The notes below the pieces were generated by a model. That model was given only the letters and a program-made list of their open reading frames with translations, was not told the DNA's origin and made no database searches. A DNA stretch of 64,000 nucleotides, from assembly GCF_002285265.1 (NCBI RefSeq), contig NZ_NSJB01000002.1, positions 186,001 to 250,000 of the forward strand, read 5' to 3'. A program made the position numbers and the translations under genes. This stretch comes from Vandammella animalimorsus. GTDB lineage: Bacteria; Pseudomonadota; Gammaproteobacteria; Burkholderiales; Burkholderiaceae_C. Positions 33,567-43,194 of the stretch are shown here, piece after piece (the first letter of the stretch is position 1; every line of letters begins with the position of its first letter).

Positions 33567-34635
33567 CGCCCTGACCGCACTGCCCTCTGCCGCCCCAGGC
33601 GCTACCGCTGCCGCTGCCGCCGATACCCTCTGGGCCAGCGCACTGCTGCCGGGCCTGATCGGCTGCGCCCTGCTGCTGGCGCTGGGCGCGGCGGCGCTGG
33701 CGCTGTGGCTGCACCGCCATGCCCGCCTCCAGCCCCTGCCGACGCCGGCCGTGCGGCGCTGGCAGGCCGGCCCCGAGTCGACGGCCGATGCTGCGACCCG
33801 GGGCCTGCCAGCGCCCATCCCGCGCGTGATCTGGACCTACTGGCACGACGCCCAGCCCCCGCTGGTGGTGCAGCGCTGCATCGACGGCTGGCGCCGCCTG
33901 AACCCGCAGCACACCGTGCACCTGCTGCATGCCGGCAATGTGCGCCAGTTCCTGCCCGATCTGCCCCAGGCGCTGGCGCAGCTGAACATTGCCAAGCAGA
34001 CCGACTGGATGCGCCTGGCGCTGCTGCAGCGCCACGGCGGCATCTGGCTGGATGCCTCCATCATCCTCACGCGCCCGCTGGACGACTGGCTGCCGGCGCT
34101 GCAACAGGCGCAGCGCGCCGATTTCGTCGGCTTTTACCTGGACGGCTACACCACCGCGCAGCACTTCCCGGTGATCGAAAGCTGGTTTCTGGCCGCTGCG
34201 GCCGGCAACCCCTTCATCGCGCAGTGGCTGGCGCGCTTTCATGCCGCCGTGGTCGAGCAGGGCACGGCCAACTACCTGCAGGCGCTGCGCCAGCAGGGGT
34301 GCTTTGCCCAGTACACGCAAAACATTGGCGAGCCCAGCTACCACACCATCCACGTGGTGGCGCAAGAGGTGCTGCACCAGGGCGTGGCCCAGCCCCCGGC
34401 GCAGCCCTGGCGGCTGGCGCTGCTGCGCGCCGAGGACAGCGCCTACTGGCTGCACCTGCAGGCGCGCTGGAAGCGCCGCCCGCTCTACGCCCGCCTGCTG
34501 TGGGCGCGCGGCGATGCCAGCTGCTGGCCCGCGCTGGTCAAGCTGCGCGGCGGCGAGCGCAGCAAGCTCGAGCCCTGGCTGCGCCGCAGGCGCTGGCGCG
34601 CCGGCAGCCTGGCCGGGCGCTTCCTGGCCGATTGA
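33556..34635 (+). CDS. Capsular polysaccharide/GT32-type glycosyltransferase, copy 2
   Basis: A 359-residue paralogue of the preceding gene. Shared landmarks are IPRVIWTYWHDAQPPLVVQ, QTDWMRLALLQRHGGIWLDAS and VIESWFLAAAAGN. Unlike copy 1 it has an N-terminal membrane anchor (LLPGLIGCALLLALGAAALALWL, about residues 30-52). The start at 33556 overlaps the end of copy 1 by 11 bp. A second ATG at 33529 would lengthen the protein by nine residues. It closes the five-gene glycan run. Confidence 0.85.
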   Translation: MPADALTALPSAAPGATAAAAADTLWASALLPGLIGCALLLALGAAALALWLHRHARLQPLPTPAVRRWQAGPESTADAATRGLPAPIPRVIWTYWHDAQPPLVVQRCIDGWRRLNPQHTVHLLHAGNVRQFLPDLPQALAQLNIAKQTDWMRLALLQRHGGIWLDASIILTRPLDDWLPALQQAQRADFVGFYLDGYTTAQHFPVIESWFLAAAAGNPFIAQWLARFHAAVVEQGTANYLQALRQQGCFAQYTQNIGEPSYHTIHVVAQEVLHQGVAQPPAQPWRLALLRAEDSAYWLHLQARWKRRPLYARLLWARGDASCWPALVKLRGGERSKLEPWLRRRRWRAGSLAGRFLAD

Positions 34636-34697
34636 AAGCCCGCGCCGAGGCAACGGGCGTGGGGCCTGCACGTGGTGCCTGGGGCCGCCGCAGGCAC

Positions 34698-34754
34698 AAA
34701 AAAACACTGCCGCAGCGCGCGCCCTGTGCAAAGGGCTTGCGCGCTGCGGCAGTG
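34698..34754 (-). terminator. Strong terminator after the aldolase gene
   Basis: A perfect 16-bp inverted repeat (CACTGCCGCAGCGCGC at 34705-34720, mirrored at 34739-34754) has an inner small hairpin in its 18-base loop. Seven A residues at 34698-34704 read as a T-tract on the minus strand. It ends the leftward aldolase transcript and may also stop transcripts from the glycan run. Confidence 0.88.
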
Positions 34755-34823
34755 CTGGCGGGCCAGCTGCGGGCCTGGCAAGGCGGCCCGCAGTGCATGG
34801 CGCGGCACAGCGCAAATGGCCGA

Positions 34824-35714
34824 TCAGGCGATCGAAGCCTGGTAGATGGATTCGATCGAATCCTCCAGCGCCTGGTTGAACTGGTCATCGCTTTGCTGCG
34901 CCGACAGGCCTTCGGTCAGTGCGCGGCTGAAGCTGGCGATCACGCCGGGGTTGCGCGCCAGCTTGGCATTGGCCTCCTGGCGGCTGTAACCGCCCGAGAG
35001 CGCCACGACCTTGAGCACGCTGGGGTGCGCCACCAGCTCGTCGAAGAAGCCGTCCACCGTGGGCAGCGTCAGCTTGAGCATCACCGGCGTGGCAGCGGGG
35101 ATCTTGTCCAGGCGCTGCAGCAGGCCTTGCTTGAGCTCGACCTCGATGGCCTGCTTGTCGGCCGCCTTGATGTCCACCTCCGGCTCGATGATGGGCACCA
35201 GGCCCGCGGCCAGCACCTGCTGGGCCAGCTCGAACTGCTGGTCCAGCACTGCGGCAATGCCCGCCGGGTTGTTGGCCTTGATGACCGAGCGCTCCTTGGT
35301 GCCGAAGACGCCCTTGGCCTTGGCGCGCGCCAGCAGCTCGGCCAGGCCGGGGATGGGCTTCATCAGCTGCACGCCATCGGCCTCATCCTGCAGGCCCTTG
35401 TCGATCTTCAGAAAGGGCACAACGCGCTTGTCTTCCCACAGGTAGCTGGCTGCATTCTTGCCGTTGAAGTCGCGCTCGAGCGTCATCTCGAACAGGATCG
35501 CGCCCAGCACACGCTGGCCATCGAAGGCCGGGCTGCTGACGATGCGGGTGCGCATCTGGTGGACCAGATCGAACATCTGCGCCTCGCCGCTGTAGGCCGA
35601 CTCCTCGATGCCGTAGAGCTTGAGCGCCTTGGGCGTGCTGCCGCCGCTTTGATCCAGAGCGGCGATGAAGCCCTGGCCGCTGGCGATGCGCTGCTGTTGT
35701 TCGGCTGTGGACAT
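34824..35714 (-). CDS. Class I fructose-bisphosphate aldolase
   Basis: A 296-residue enzyme, the usual length of the bacterial class I aldolase in glycolysis and gluconeogenesis. It splits fructose 1,6-bisphosphate into DHAP and glyceraldehyde 3-phosphate through a Schiff base on lysine. Family stretches include GFIAALDQSGGSTPKALK, RVVPFLKIDKGL, PIIEPEVDI and VALSGGYSRQEAN. No zinc-site motifs of class II aldolases are present. The ATG at 35714 has a GGAGAAA ribosome site; the frame extends upstream to 35831 but without one. A strong terminator follows. Confidence 0.92.
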   Translation of the reverse strand: MSTAEQQQRIASGQGFIAALDQSGGSTPKALKLYGIEESAYSGEAQMFDLVHQMRTRIVSSPAFDGQRVLGAILFEMTLERDFNGKNAASYLWEDKRVVPFLKIDKGLQDEADGVQLMKPIPGLAELLARAKAKGVFGTKERSVIKANNPAGIAAVLDQQFELAQQVLAAGLVPIIEPEVDIKAADKQAIEVELKQGLLQRLDKIPAATPVMLKLTLPTVDGFFDELVAHPSVLKVVALSGGYSRQEANAKLARNPGVIASFSRALTEGLSAQQSDDQFNQALEDSIESIYQASIA

Positions 35715-35914
35715 GGGTGCGTTTCTCCTTTGGTGCGAATGAATGACGACGGGGCAGGCCCTGGGCGACTCATCCAGCCATGACGCTGCGTTGTGCTCGC
35801 GCAATGTGTGCTGGCGCCTGCGGCCGACCACTGCAAAATCCAGCGCGCATTCTACCGGCCAGGCTGCACCGGCCAGCGCCTGTGCCCAGCCAGGGCGCGT
35901 GCTGGCCGTGGGGT

Positions 35915-35939
35915 AAAAAAAGCCGCCCTGGCGGGCGGC
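35915..35939 (-). terminator. Terminator after the META-domain lipoprotein gene
   Basis: A perfect 7-bp stem (GCCGCCC/GGGCGGC, loop TGGC, 35922-35939) is followed on the minus strand by seven T residues (35921-35915). It lies about 60 bp past the lipoprotein stop. Confidence 0.85.
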
Positions 35940-35996
35940 GTCTGTCGGCTCGGCTCAGGCGGCGGCGCTGCAAGGCCTGCGCGCCTGCTCACGGCC

Positions 35997-36908
35997 TCAA
36001 GGGCGCTGCGGTTGCACCCACTCGGTGCCCACGGTCTCGTCCAGCACGTACACATACGGGCTGGCAACCCCCGGGCGGCCGCCCCTGGCCGGATAGCGGT
36101 GGATGCGCAGCAGGCTGCGTACGCCTGGCTCATGGGTGAAGCCTTCGATGGGCTCATGAAACAGTTCCCACGGCCCGGACGACTGGCGCAGGCCCTGGGC
36201 GTCGAACTCGACGCGGCGCACCTCCAGGCACTGGCGCGTGCGGCCGGCCTCGCTGCAAGGCCGGGTGCGCGGGGCCACTTCCAGGAAGATGGTCTGCGGG
36301 GCTGCGCCATGGCGCGTGGCATGGGTGGGCGCGCCCTCGAGCTGCCACTGGCTGCCATTGGCAAACTCCAGCCGCAGCTGCGGCGCGTACGCCGGGCCGC
36401 TGATGCGCCAGCTGCGCACCTGCGGCAAGGCTGCCCCCAGCTGCTGCTCCAGCGTCATCAAGCGCTGGTCGGCGCAGGCCTTCTTGGTCTGCATGGGCAC
36501 ATCCACACGCAGCTGATCGGGCCCTGCCAAATAGGTGGCGCTCAGCAGATTGCACAGGCCGCTGACGCCCAGGTATTGGCCGTCAAAGCGCAGTTGCACC
36601 GGCGCGCGCAAGGCGCGCTGGCCCCGGCTGAACCAGGCGCCATCACGCCCGGTGACCGTGCGCAGCTGCCAGTGGAACGCCGTCAGCGCGTCCATGGCCT
36701 GCGCTGGCGCTGCGCCATGCGCCAGCGGCGCGCCAACATGGCCTGATGAACCGGCCTGGGCGAACAGATCGCGCTGCGGCGGCTGGGCCGGCTGGGCTGG
36801 CCCATTGCCGGGCGCGCCGGGCGCGCCAGCGACCCCGGCGCCAGTGGCGCAGGCAGTCAACATGCCGCAGCACAGTGCGGCCAACATGGCATGGAATCCG
36901 TATCGCAT
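35997..36908 (-). CDS. META and DUF4377 domain lipoprotein
   Basis: A 303-residue exported lipoprotein. The signal peptide [20 protein letters not shown] ends in a lipobox (LTAC) with the acylated cysteine at about residue 20. Residues 75-180 resemble a META/HslJ domain ([26 protein letters not shown]). The final 100 residues match the DUF4377 pattern ([38 protein letters not shown]). HslJ-type domains are linked to heat, novobiocin or envelope stress, but the job here is unknown. The ATG at 36908 has a GAGGAAAGGG ribosome site. Copies with a cysteine pair, C126 and C150 region, suggest a disulfide. Confidence 0.82.
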   Translation of the reverse strand: MRYGFHAMLAALCCGMLTACATGAGVAGAPGAPGNGPAQPAQPPQRDLFAQAGSSGHVGAPLAHGAAPAQAMDALTAFHWQLRTVTGRDGAWFSRGQRALRAPVQLRFDGQYLGVSGLCNLLSATYLAGPDQLRVDVPMQTKKACADQRLMTLEQQLGAALPQVRSWRISGPAYAPQLRLEFANGSQWQLEGAPTHATRHGAAPQTIFLEVAPRTRPCSEAGRTRQCLEVRRVEFDAQGLRQSSGPWELFHEPIEGFTHEPGVRSLLRIHRYPARGGRPGVASPYVYVLDETVGTEWVQPQRP

Positions 36909-37089
36909 CCAACAGCCCTTTCCTCGTTCAAGCTTGCTCGTGATGGGCGGGCATGTACGCCAGCGCGCCCTGCGCGCCAGCGCCGCCGCCACAAAGGGTT
37001 GGCATCATAGCAAGGCCCCGGGCGCTGGCTGTGCCCGCCTGCGCATACACTGCGGCCTTTGCCTAATCTGCCCATACACCGCTGCCGCC

Positions 37090-37896
37090 ATGTCCGACAT
37101 CCTGGAAAAAATCATTGCCGTCAAGCATGAAGAGATCGCCGCCGCGCAAAAGCGCATGCCCTTGAGCGCCGTGCGCGCCGATGCCGAAAGCCGCGTGCTG
37201 ACGCGCGACTTCGAGGGCGCGCTGCGCGCCAAGATCGCCCAGGGCCAGGCCGGCGTCATTGCCGAGATCAAGAAGGCCAGCCCCAGCAAGGGCCTGCTGC
37301 GCGCCGATGCGCAGTTCATCCCTGCGGACATCGCGCAAAGCTACGCCCAGGGCGATGGGCGCACCAGCGCCGCCTGCCTGTCGGTGCTGACCGATCGGCA
37401 GTTCTTCCAGGGCAGCGTGGACTATCTGAAACAGGCCCGCGCCAGCGTCGATCTGCCGGTGCTGCGCAAGGATTTCATGGTCGCGCCCTACCACATCTAC
37501 GAATCGCGGGCCATGGGCGCCGATGCCGTGCTGCTCATCGCCGCGGCGCTGGACGATAGATTGATGGCCGAGCTCGAAGCCATTGCGCTGTCGCTGGACA
37601 TGGCGGTGCTGGTGGAGGTGCACGACGCCCATGAGCTCGAGCGCGCGCTGCGCCTGAAAACCCCGCTGCTGGGCATCAACAACCGCAATCTGCGCACTTT
37701 CGAGACCCGCCTGCAGACCACGCTGGAGCTGCAAAAGCACCTCCCGCCCGAGCGCCTGCTGGTGACCGAATCGGGCATTGCCACGGCGGCGGATGTGCAG
37801 CTGCTGCGCGAGGCCGGGGTGCACGCCTTCCTGGTGGGCGAGGCCTTCATGCGCGCGCCCGAGCCCGGCCTGGCCCTGGCGCAGTTGTTTGATTGA
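37090..37896 (+). CDS. trpC: Indole-3-glycerol phosphate synthase TrpC
   Basis: A 268-residue TIM-barrel enzyme of tryptophan synthesis. It decarboxylates and closes the ring of the anthranilate-derived ribulose phosphate. Signatures include [16 protein letters not shown], the catalytic [38 protein letters not shown] and LVTESGI. It converges with hprK and is divergent from the META lipoprotein gene. No trpD, trpG or trpF lies nearby, so it is separated from the rest of the pathway within this window. Start at 37090 is set by the family N-terminus. Confidence 0.95.
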   Translation: MSDILEKIIAVKHEEIAAAQKRMPLSAVRADAESRVLTRDFEGALRAKIAQGQAGVIAEIKKASPSKGLLRADAQFIPADIAQSYAQGDGRTSAACLSVLTDRQFFQGSVDYLKQARASVDLPVLRKDFMVAPYHIYESRAMGADAVLLIAAALDDRLMAELEAIALSLDMAVLVEVHDAHELERALRLKTPLLGINNRNLRTFETRLQTTLELQKHLPPERLLVTESGIATAADVQLLREAGVHAFLVGEAFMRAPEPGLALAQLFD

Positions 37897-37932
37897 AGGG
37901 GCCGCAGGCGGGGCCGGGCGTTTCAGACGCTT

Positions 37933-38919
37933 TCAGTCGGAGGTTGGCCGCTGCGGATCGCCGGGCTCGGGCAGCGCATCGGCCTGCATGGCCAGGCGCT
38001 GGCGGCGGGTGAACTCCTGGTAGGTGTCGATGCCGCGCAGCTGCAGGATGTAGTTGCGCACCGCCGCCTCGACCAGCACGGCGATGTTGCGCCCGGCCAT
38101 GACCTGGATGATGGCCTTGCGCACCGGCACGCCCAGGATGGATTCGGTCAGCGGCTCGTGCGGCAGGCGCTCGTAGTCGCGCTCCATGGTTTCGCGGCGC
38201 ACCAGATGCACGATCAGCCGCAGCCGCATGCGGCGGCGCACCGCGGTTTCGCCAAAGATGGCGCGAATGTCGAGCAGGCCGATGCCGCGTACTTCCAGCA
38301 GGTTCTGCAGCAGCTGCGGGCACTTGCCCTCCAGCGCGTTCTGGTTGATCTGCACCACGTCGACGATGTCGTCGGCCACCAGGCCGTGGCCGCGTGTGAT
38401 CAGCTCCAGCCCCAGCTCGCTCTTGCCCAGGCCGGATTCGCCAGTAATGAGCACGCCCACGCCCAGGATGTCCATGAACACGCCGTGCAAGGTGGTGCTG
38501 GCCGCAAACAGCTTGAAGAGGTAGCTGCGCAGCACGTCGATGACGTAGGCCGAGGATTCGGCCGTGGCGAACATGGGGATTTGCGCCGTCTCGCACATCT
38601 CCAGCAGGGCCTGCGGCGCCTGCTGGCCATCGGCCAGGATCAGCACGGGCGGCTCCAGCTGCGTGATGCGCGCCACGCGGCGCACGCAATCGGCCTCGGT
38701 GGCATTGGTCAGATAGCGCACCTCGGACTCGCCCAGCACCTGGGCGCGAAACGGATGGATGTAGTTCAGATAGCCGACCAGGTCGGCACTGGCGCGCGCC
38801 GAGCGCAGCGCGCGCTCATCGAAGCGCCGCGCATAGGCGCTGCGCCCCGCAATCCAGCGCCATTGCAAGGCCTGCGCGAATTCATCGAACAGGGCCTGGG
38901 CGCTGACGGTGTTGAGCAT
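37933..38919 (-). CDS. hprK: HPr kinase/phosphorylase HprK
   Basis: A 328-residue enzyme that phosphorylates HPr on serine and reverses the reaction. The P-loop is [15 protein letters not shown], the HprK signature is [19 protein letters not shown], and the C-terminal part MERDYERLP and [16 protein letters not shown] is typical. In proteobacteria it works in the regulatory PTS rather than in classical catabolite control. It starts 15 bp after the ptsN stop and forms the hpf-ptsN-hprK order of beta-proteobacteria. Confidence 0.95.
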   Translation of the reverse strand: MLNTVSAQALFDEFAQALQWRWIAGRSAYARRFDERALRSARASADLVGYLNYIHPFRAQVLGESEVRYLTNATEADCVRRVARITQLEPPVLILADGQQAPQALLEMCETAQIPMFATAESSAYVIDVLRSYLFKLFAASTTLHGVFMDILGVGVLITGESGLGKSELGLELITRGHGLVADDIVDVVQINQNALEGKCPQLLQNLLEVRGIGLLDIRAIFGETAVRRRMRLRLIVHLVRRETMERDYERLPHEPLTESILGVPVRKAIIQVMAGRNIAVLVEAAVRNYILQLRGIDTYQEFTRRQRLAMQADALPEPGDPQRPTSD

Positions 38920-38934
38920 GTGGGCGCGGGCCTC

Positions 38935-39414
38935 TTATTGCACCTCGGCCGGCAGCTGGCTGGAGTGCCAGTTGGCCACCAGGCTGTGCAGCTGCTGCGC
39001 ATCGCTGGCATGGATCATGGCCTCGCGCAGATCCACATCGCTGAGCAACTCGGCAATTTCCGAGAGGATTTCCAGGTGCTTTTCGGTGGCCGCCTCGGGC
39101 ACCAGCAAGAAGATCAGCAGGCTGACCGGTTGCTCGTCGGGCGCGTCAAAACCGATGGGCTGCGCCAACTGGAAAATGGCCGCCATCGGCGCATGCAAGC
39201 CCTTGATGCGGCCATGCGGAATGGCCACGCGGTGCCCAAGGCCAGTGGAGCCCAGGCGCTCGCGCGCGAACAGGCTGTCGGTGACGACGGCGCGCGAGAG
39301 GCCATGCAGGGTTTCAAACAGCAGGCCAGCTTCTTCGAAAGCACGTTTCTTGCTCGTGACTTCGACATGCACCAGCACGCGCTCGAGAGGCAGGATGGAG
39401 GCTAGACGGTTCAT
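38935..39414 (-). CDS. ptsN: Nitrogen-type PTS IIA protein PtsN
   Basis: A 159-residue IIA-Ntr domain. The phosphorylated histidine is in HRVAIPHGRIKGL, and family stretches FLLVPEAATEKHLEILSEIAELL are present. It takes phosphate from PtsP/NPr and signals potassium, nitrogen and carbon status. A poly-G run of eight bases lies just upstream of its start. hprK follows 15 bp downstream; hpf is 231 bp upstream with a hairpin between them, so ptsN may have its own promoter. Confidence 0.93.
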   Translation of the reverse strand: MNRLASILPLERVLVHVEVTSKKRAFEEAGLLFETLHGLSRAVVTDSLFARERLGSTGLGHRVAIPHGRIKGLHAPMAAIFQLAQPIGFDAPDEQPVSLLIFLLVPEAATEKHLEILSEIAELLSDVDLREAMIHASDAQQLHSLVANWHSSQLPAEVQ

Positions 39415-39572
39415 AAGTGGGGGGGGATTATGCCTATACAGCCCAGCGGCCCTTCAATCTCTCGGTATTTCCCCTAATTGGACTTGACATTCACCATGCA
39501 TTGACAGTCAAGCCCAGTGTTTGATATTGGGGGGCAGCCAACATGCCCCACCAACACGCCCCATCAAACACC

Positions 39573-39605
39573 AAGCCCGCCAGGGCAAAGCGCCAGGGCG
39601 GGTTT
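39573..39605 (-). terminator. Possible terminator after hpf
   Basis: Arms AAGCCCGCC (39573-39581) and GGCGGGTTT (39597-39605) pair with one G-T mismatch around a 15-base loop. Only a weak T-rich tail follows on the minus strand, so termination may be partial. Confidence 0.5.
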
Positions 39606-39645
39606 GTCGTTGGATCAGTTCTGCTCAAGTGCTTTCAAAGTGCCT

Positions 39646-39981
39646 TCAAGCAGAAATGGTCTTCTTGTGGGCCTGATGGTCATGCTCCTTGAGCTTGTCC
39701 TTGAAGCGCACCACTTGGCGGTCGAGCTTGTCCACCATTTCATCGACGGCTGCGTACAAATCCTCATGCGCGGTCTTGATGTGGATGTCGCCGCCCTTGA
39801 GCAGCATGGTGCATTCGGCCGTCTGGCGCCCTTGCTTTTCCTTGGTGTTCTCCAGCCCCAGCACCACCCTCACATCGATCAACTGGTCGAAGCGCTTGGC
39901 CACGCGCGCGAGCTTGCTTGTGACGAATTCACGCAATGCAGGCGTGACTTCCAGATGGTGTCCGCTAATGGTCAGGTTCAT
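39646..39981 (-). CDS. hpf: Ribosome hibernation-promoting factor HPF (short form)
   Basis: A 111-residue HPF/YfiA protein. MNLTISGHHLEVTPALREFV begins the fold, KLARVAKRFDQLIDVRVVL follows, and HIKTAHEDLYAAVDEMVDKLDRQV ends it; there is no long C-terminal dimerising domain. It binds ribosomes in stationary phase and helps form 100S dimers. The start ATG at 39981 has an AAGGAG ribosome site, while the upstream ATG at 40053 lacks one. In many relatives rpoN sits just upstream, but here an acyl-CoA dehydrogenase gene does. Confidence 0.93.
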   Translation of the reverse strand: MNLTISGHHLEVTPALREFVTSKLARVAKRFDQLIDVRVVLGLENTKEKQGRQTAECTMLLKGGDIHIKTAHEDLYAAVDEMVDKLDRQVVRFKDKLKEHDHQAHKKTISA

Positions 39982-40281
39982 AAGACTTGCTCCTTTCGTG
40001 ATGATCGGCGCCAGCGCATTTTGCCCACTGAGCGTCAATGCACCGGCAGGCAAAAGCCCAAGCTGGCTTTTTGCTCAGCGCCTCGCGCGGGCTGGGCGCC
40101 CGGCCCGCACAAAAGCCTGAAGATGCACTATGCGCCGCCGCTGCGTTTTCCGCAATAGAGGCTCACCCGCAGAGTCTGCCAAACCGCACCATGCAGGGTG
40201 CATCACTGCAGCGCGCGCGCAGTGCCTGGCAGGCCAGGCGCTGTGGCGCAACTGCGTAATGCCCTTCATCGCGCCATGCGA

Positions 40282-42072
40282 TCAAAAGCCATCGAGCGGC
40301 AGCTCGGTGACGCTGTGCGCACCATTGACGATGGCGTCGCGCAAGGCCTTGGTGCGCGGCAGGATGTGCTCGGCGTAGAAGTGCGCGGTGGTGATCTTGG
40401 CGTCGCAGAAGGCCTGATCCTGGCCCTTGGCGCGCTCGGCCTGCGCGGCCAGCAGGGCGCGGCCCAGGTTCCAGCCTGCCACCAGGTTGCCAGCCAACAT
40501 CAGGTAGGGCACGGAGCCGGCGTAGGCGGCGTTGGGGTTTTCGCGGCTGTTGGCAACGATGAAGTCCACCACGTCCAGATAGGCTTGGCGGGCAGCGGCC
40601 AGCTCACGCGCCACGGCCTGGGCTGGCTCCGTGCCCAGCGCAGCGAGCTCCTGCTCGGTCTTGGCAATGCGCTCGGCAATGGCTTTGGCGACCTGGCCGC
40701 CGTCACGGCCGGTCTTGCGCCCAACCAGGTCGTTGGCCTGGATGGCGGTCGTGCCTTCGTAGATGGTCAGGATCTTGCAGTCGCGGTAGTGCTGGGCCGC
40801 GCCCGTTTCCTCGATGAAGCCCATGCCGCCGTGCACCTGCACGCCCAGCGCCGTGACTTCCTGGCTGATCTCAGTGCTGTAACCCTTGACCAGCGGCACC
40901 ATGAATTCGTAGAAGGCCTGGTTTTCCTGGCGCACCTGGGCGTCCGGGTGGCGGTGCGCAGCGTCGTAGGCGGCCGCGGCCGTCAGCGCCGTGGCGCGCG
41001 TGCCTTCGGTCAGGGCGCGCATGGTCATCAGCATGCGGCGCACATCCGGGTGGTGGATGATGGGCGCGCTGCCCTTGACCGAGCCATCGACCGGGCGGCT
41101 TTGCACGCGCTCGCGCGCATAGGCCACCGCCTGCTGGTAGGCGCGCTCGGAGACGGCAATGCCCTGCACGCCCACGGCATAGCGGGCGGCGTTCATCATG
41201 ATGAACATGTACTCCAGGCCGCGGTTTTCCTCGCCCACCAGGTAGCCGATGGCCCCGCCGTGGTCGCCAAATTGCAGCACGGCCGTGGGGCTGGCCTTGA
41301 TGCCCAGCTTGTGCTCGATGCTCACGCAGTGCACGTCGTTGCGCTCACCCAGCGAGCCATCGGCATTGACCAGGAACTTGGGCACCACGAACAGGCTGAT
41401 GCCCTTGACGCCCTCGGGCGCGCCGGCCACGCGGGCCAGCACCAGGTGCACGATGTTCTCGGCCATGTCGTGCTCACCGTAGGTGATGAAGATCTTGGTG
41501 CCAAAGACCTTGTAGCTGCCGTCGGGCTGCGGCTCGGCGCGCGAGCGCACCAGCGCCAGGTCGGAGCCGGCCTGCGGCTCGGTCAGGTTCATGGTGCCGG
41601 TCCACTGGCCAGAGATGAGCTTTTCCAGGTAGGTGGCCTTGAGCGCATCGCTGCCGGCGGTCAGCAGCGCCTCGATGGCGCCATCGGTCAGCAGCGGGCA
41701 CAGCGCGAAGCTGAGGTTGGCGCTGTTGAGGATTTCCTGGCAGGCCGCGCCAATGGTCTTGGGCAGGCCCTGGCCGCCGAATTCGGCATCGTGCTGCAGG
41801 CCCTGCCAGCCACCCTCGGCGTACTGCGCGAAGGCCTGCTTGAAGCCCGGCGAGGTGGTGACCTGACCATCCTTCCAGCTCGAAGGCTGGGTGTCGCCCA
41901 CGACGTTCAGCGGGGCCACGACGTCCTCATTGAACTTGGCGCATTCCTGCAGCACGGCCTGGGCCGTGTCCAGGCCGGCTTCCTCGAAGCCGGGCAGCTG
42001 GGCCACGGCCTCGATGTTGGCCAGGTGCTCGATGTTGAACAGCAAATCTTTGACTGGGGCTTTGTAGCTCAT
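40282..42072 (-). CDS. Acyl-CoA dehydrogenase (about 600-residue type)
   Basis: A 596-residue flavoenzyme of the longer acyl-CoA dehydrogenase group that includes DmdC-like proteins. TGTMNLTEPQAGSDLALVRSRA is the family signature, SGQWTG precedes it, and the catalytic base region around YRDCKILTIYEGTTAIQAND is present. It removes two hydrogens from an acyl-CoA and gives electrons to ETF. The etfBA genes lie immediately upstream on the same strand, after a terminator. ATG at 42072 has a GAGGT ribosome site. The acyl chain used is not clear from sequence. Confidence 0.93.
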   Translation of the reverse strand: MSYKAPVKDLLFNIEHLANIEAVAQLPGFEEAGLDTAQAVLQECAKFNEDVVAPLNVVGDTQPSSWKDGQVTTSPGFKQAFAQYAEGGWQGLQHDAEFGGQGLPKTIGAACQEILNSANLSFALCPLLTDGAIEALLTAGSDALKATYLEKLISGQWTGTMNLTEPQAGSDLALVRSRAEPQPDGSYKVFGTKIFITYGEHDMAENIVHLVLARVAGAPEGVKGISLFVVPKFLVNADGSLGERNDVHCVSIEHKLGIKASPTAVLQFGDHGGAIGYLVGEENRGLEYMFIMMNAARYAVGVQGIAVSERAYQQAVAYARERVQSRPVDGSVKGSAPIIHHPDVRRMLMTMRALTEGTRATALTAAAAYDAAHRHPDAQVRQENQAFYEFMVPLVKGYSTEISQEVTALGVQVHGGMGFIEETGAAQHYRDCKILTIYEGTTAIQANDLVGRKTGRDGGQVAKAIAERIAKTEQELAALGTEPAQAVARELAAARQAYLDVVDFIVANSRENPNAAYAGSVPYLMLAGNLVAGWNLGRALLAAQAERAKGQDQAFCDAKITTAHFYAEHILPRTKALRDAIVNGAHSVTELPLDGF

Positions 42073-42129
42073 GGAAATACCTCGACGGCAGGGCGCGGCA
42101 CGCACTGCGGCCGCGCCTCACATGGAAAG

Positions 42130-42162
42130 AAAAGAAAAAATGGCATCGCCAGGGATGCCATT
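42130..42162 (-). terminator. Terminator after etfA
   Basis: A perfect 9-bp hairpin (AATGGCATC/GATGCCATT, 42139-42162, 6-base loop) is followed on the minus strand by a run of T residues (42140-42135). It separates etfBA from the acyl-CoA dehydrogenase gene. Confidence 0.88.
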
Positions 42163-42241
42163 CATTGGGTTTGGGCGGCTGGCCTGCATCCTGGGGCCCG
42201 CCATGGCAAGGCCCTGCCAGAGCCGCCCGCACCCGGGAGGA

Positions 42242-43174
42242 TTACAGCTTCTCGATCAGCTCGGGCACGGCGGTGAACAAATCGCCCACCAGGCCGTAAT
42301 CGGCCACGGAGAAGATCGGCGCTTCCTCGTCCTTGTTCACGGCGACGATGACCTTGGAGTCCTTCATGCCAGCCAAGTGCTGGATGGCGCCGCTGATGCC
42401 CAGCGCGATGTACAGCTCGGGCGCGACGATCTTGCCGGTCTGGCCGACCTGCAGGTCGTTGGGCGCGTAGCCGGCATCGACTGCGGCGCGGCTGGCGCCG
42501 ATGGCTGCGCCCAGCTTGTCGGCCAGCGGGGTGATGACTTCCTTGAACTTCTCCTCGCTGCCCAGCGCGCGGCCGCCGGAGACGATGATCTTGGCTGCCG
42601 TCAGATCGGGGCGGTCGCTCTTGCTCACTTCGCGGCTGACGAAGCGGCTCTTGCCCGAGTCGGCCACGGCGGCGACGCTGTCCACTGCGGCAGAGCCGCC
42701 GCTGGCGGCCGCGGCGTCAAAGCCGGTGGCGCGCACGGTGATGACCTTCTTGGCATCGCCGCTTTGCACGGTGGCGATGGCGTTGCCGGCGTAGATCGGG
42801 CGCTCGAAGGTGTCGGCGCTGACGACCTTGGTGATGTCGGAGATCTGCGCCACGTCCAGCTTGGCGGCCACGCGCGGCGCGGCGTTCTTGCCGCTGGAGG
42901 TGGCAGGAAACAGGATGTGGCTGTAGGCATCGGCCACGGCCAACACCTGCGCGGCCAGGTTTTCGGCCAGGCCATTTTCCAGCGCTGCGCCGTCGGCGTG
43001 CAGCACCTTGCTCACGCCGGCGATCTGCGCGGCGGCCTTGGCGGCCTCGCCCGCGTTGTGGCCAGCGACCAGCACATGCACCTCACCGCCGATGGCGGCG
43101 GCCGCAGCGACGGTGTTGAGCGTTGCCGCCTTCAGGCTGGCGTTGTCGTGTTCGGCAATTACGAGTGTCGTCAT
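42242..43174 (-). CDS. etfA: Electron transfer flavoprotein alpha subunit EtfA
   Basis: A 310-residue FAD-binding subunit. The C-terminal FAD site is marked by [76 protein letters not shown] in family order (only landmarks listed here: [26 protein letters not shown]). With EtfB it carries electrons from acyl-CoA dehydrogenases to ETF:ubiquinone oxidoreductase. It starts 20 bp after the etfB stop and is followed by a strong terminator. Confidence 0.95.
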   Translation of the reverse strand: MTTLVIAEHDNASLKAATLNTVAAAAAIGGEVHVLVAGHNAGEAAKAAAQIAGVSKVLHADGAALENGLAENLAAQVLAVADAYSHILFPATSSGKNAAPRVAAKLDVAQISDITKVVSADTFERPIYAGNAIATVQSGDAKKVITVRATGFDAAAASGGSAAVDSVAAVADSGKSRFVSREVSKSDRPDLTAAKIIVSGGRALGSEEKFKEVITPLADKLGAAIGASRAAVDAGYAPNDLQVGQTGKIVAPELYIALGISGAIQHLAGMKDSKVIVAVNKDEEAPIFSVADYGLVGDLFTAVPELIEKL

Positions 43175-43194
43175 GGTGTCTTGTCTCCCGTCGA

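Noticed and set aside
33705-35783. A 692-codon plus-strand frame crossing the second GT32 gene, terminator and aldolase region
   Set aside because: It runs through a strong terminator and opposite a certain aldolase gene; no domain is visible.
40198-42276. An open frame of 692 codons on the plus strand opposite the acyl-CoA dehydrogenase gene
   Set aside because: Antisense shadow of a certain gene; composition is low in complexity and no domain is visible.
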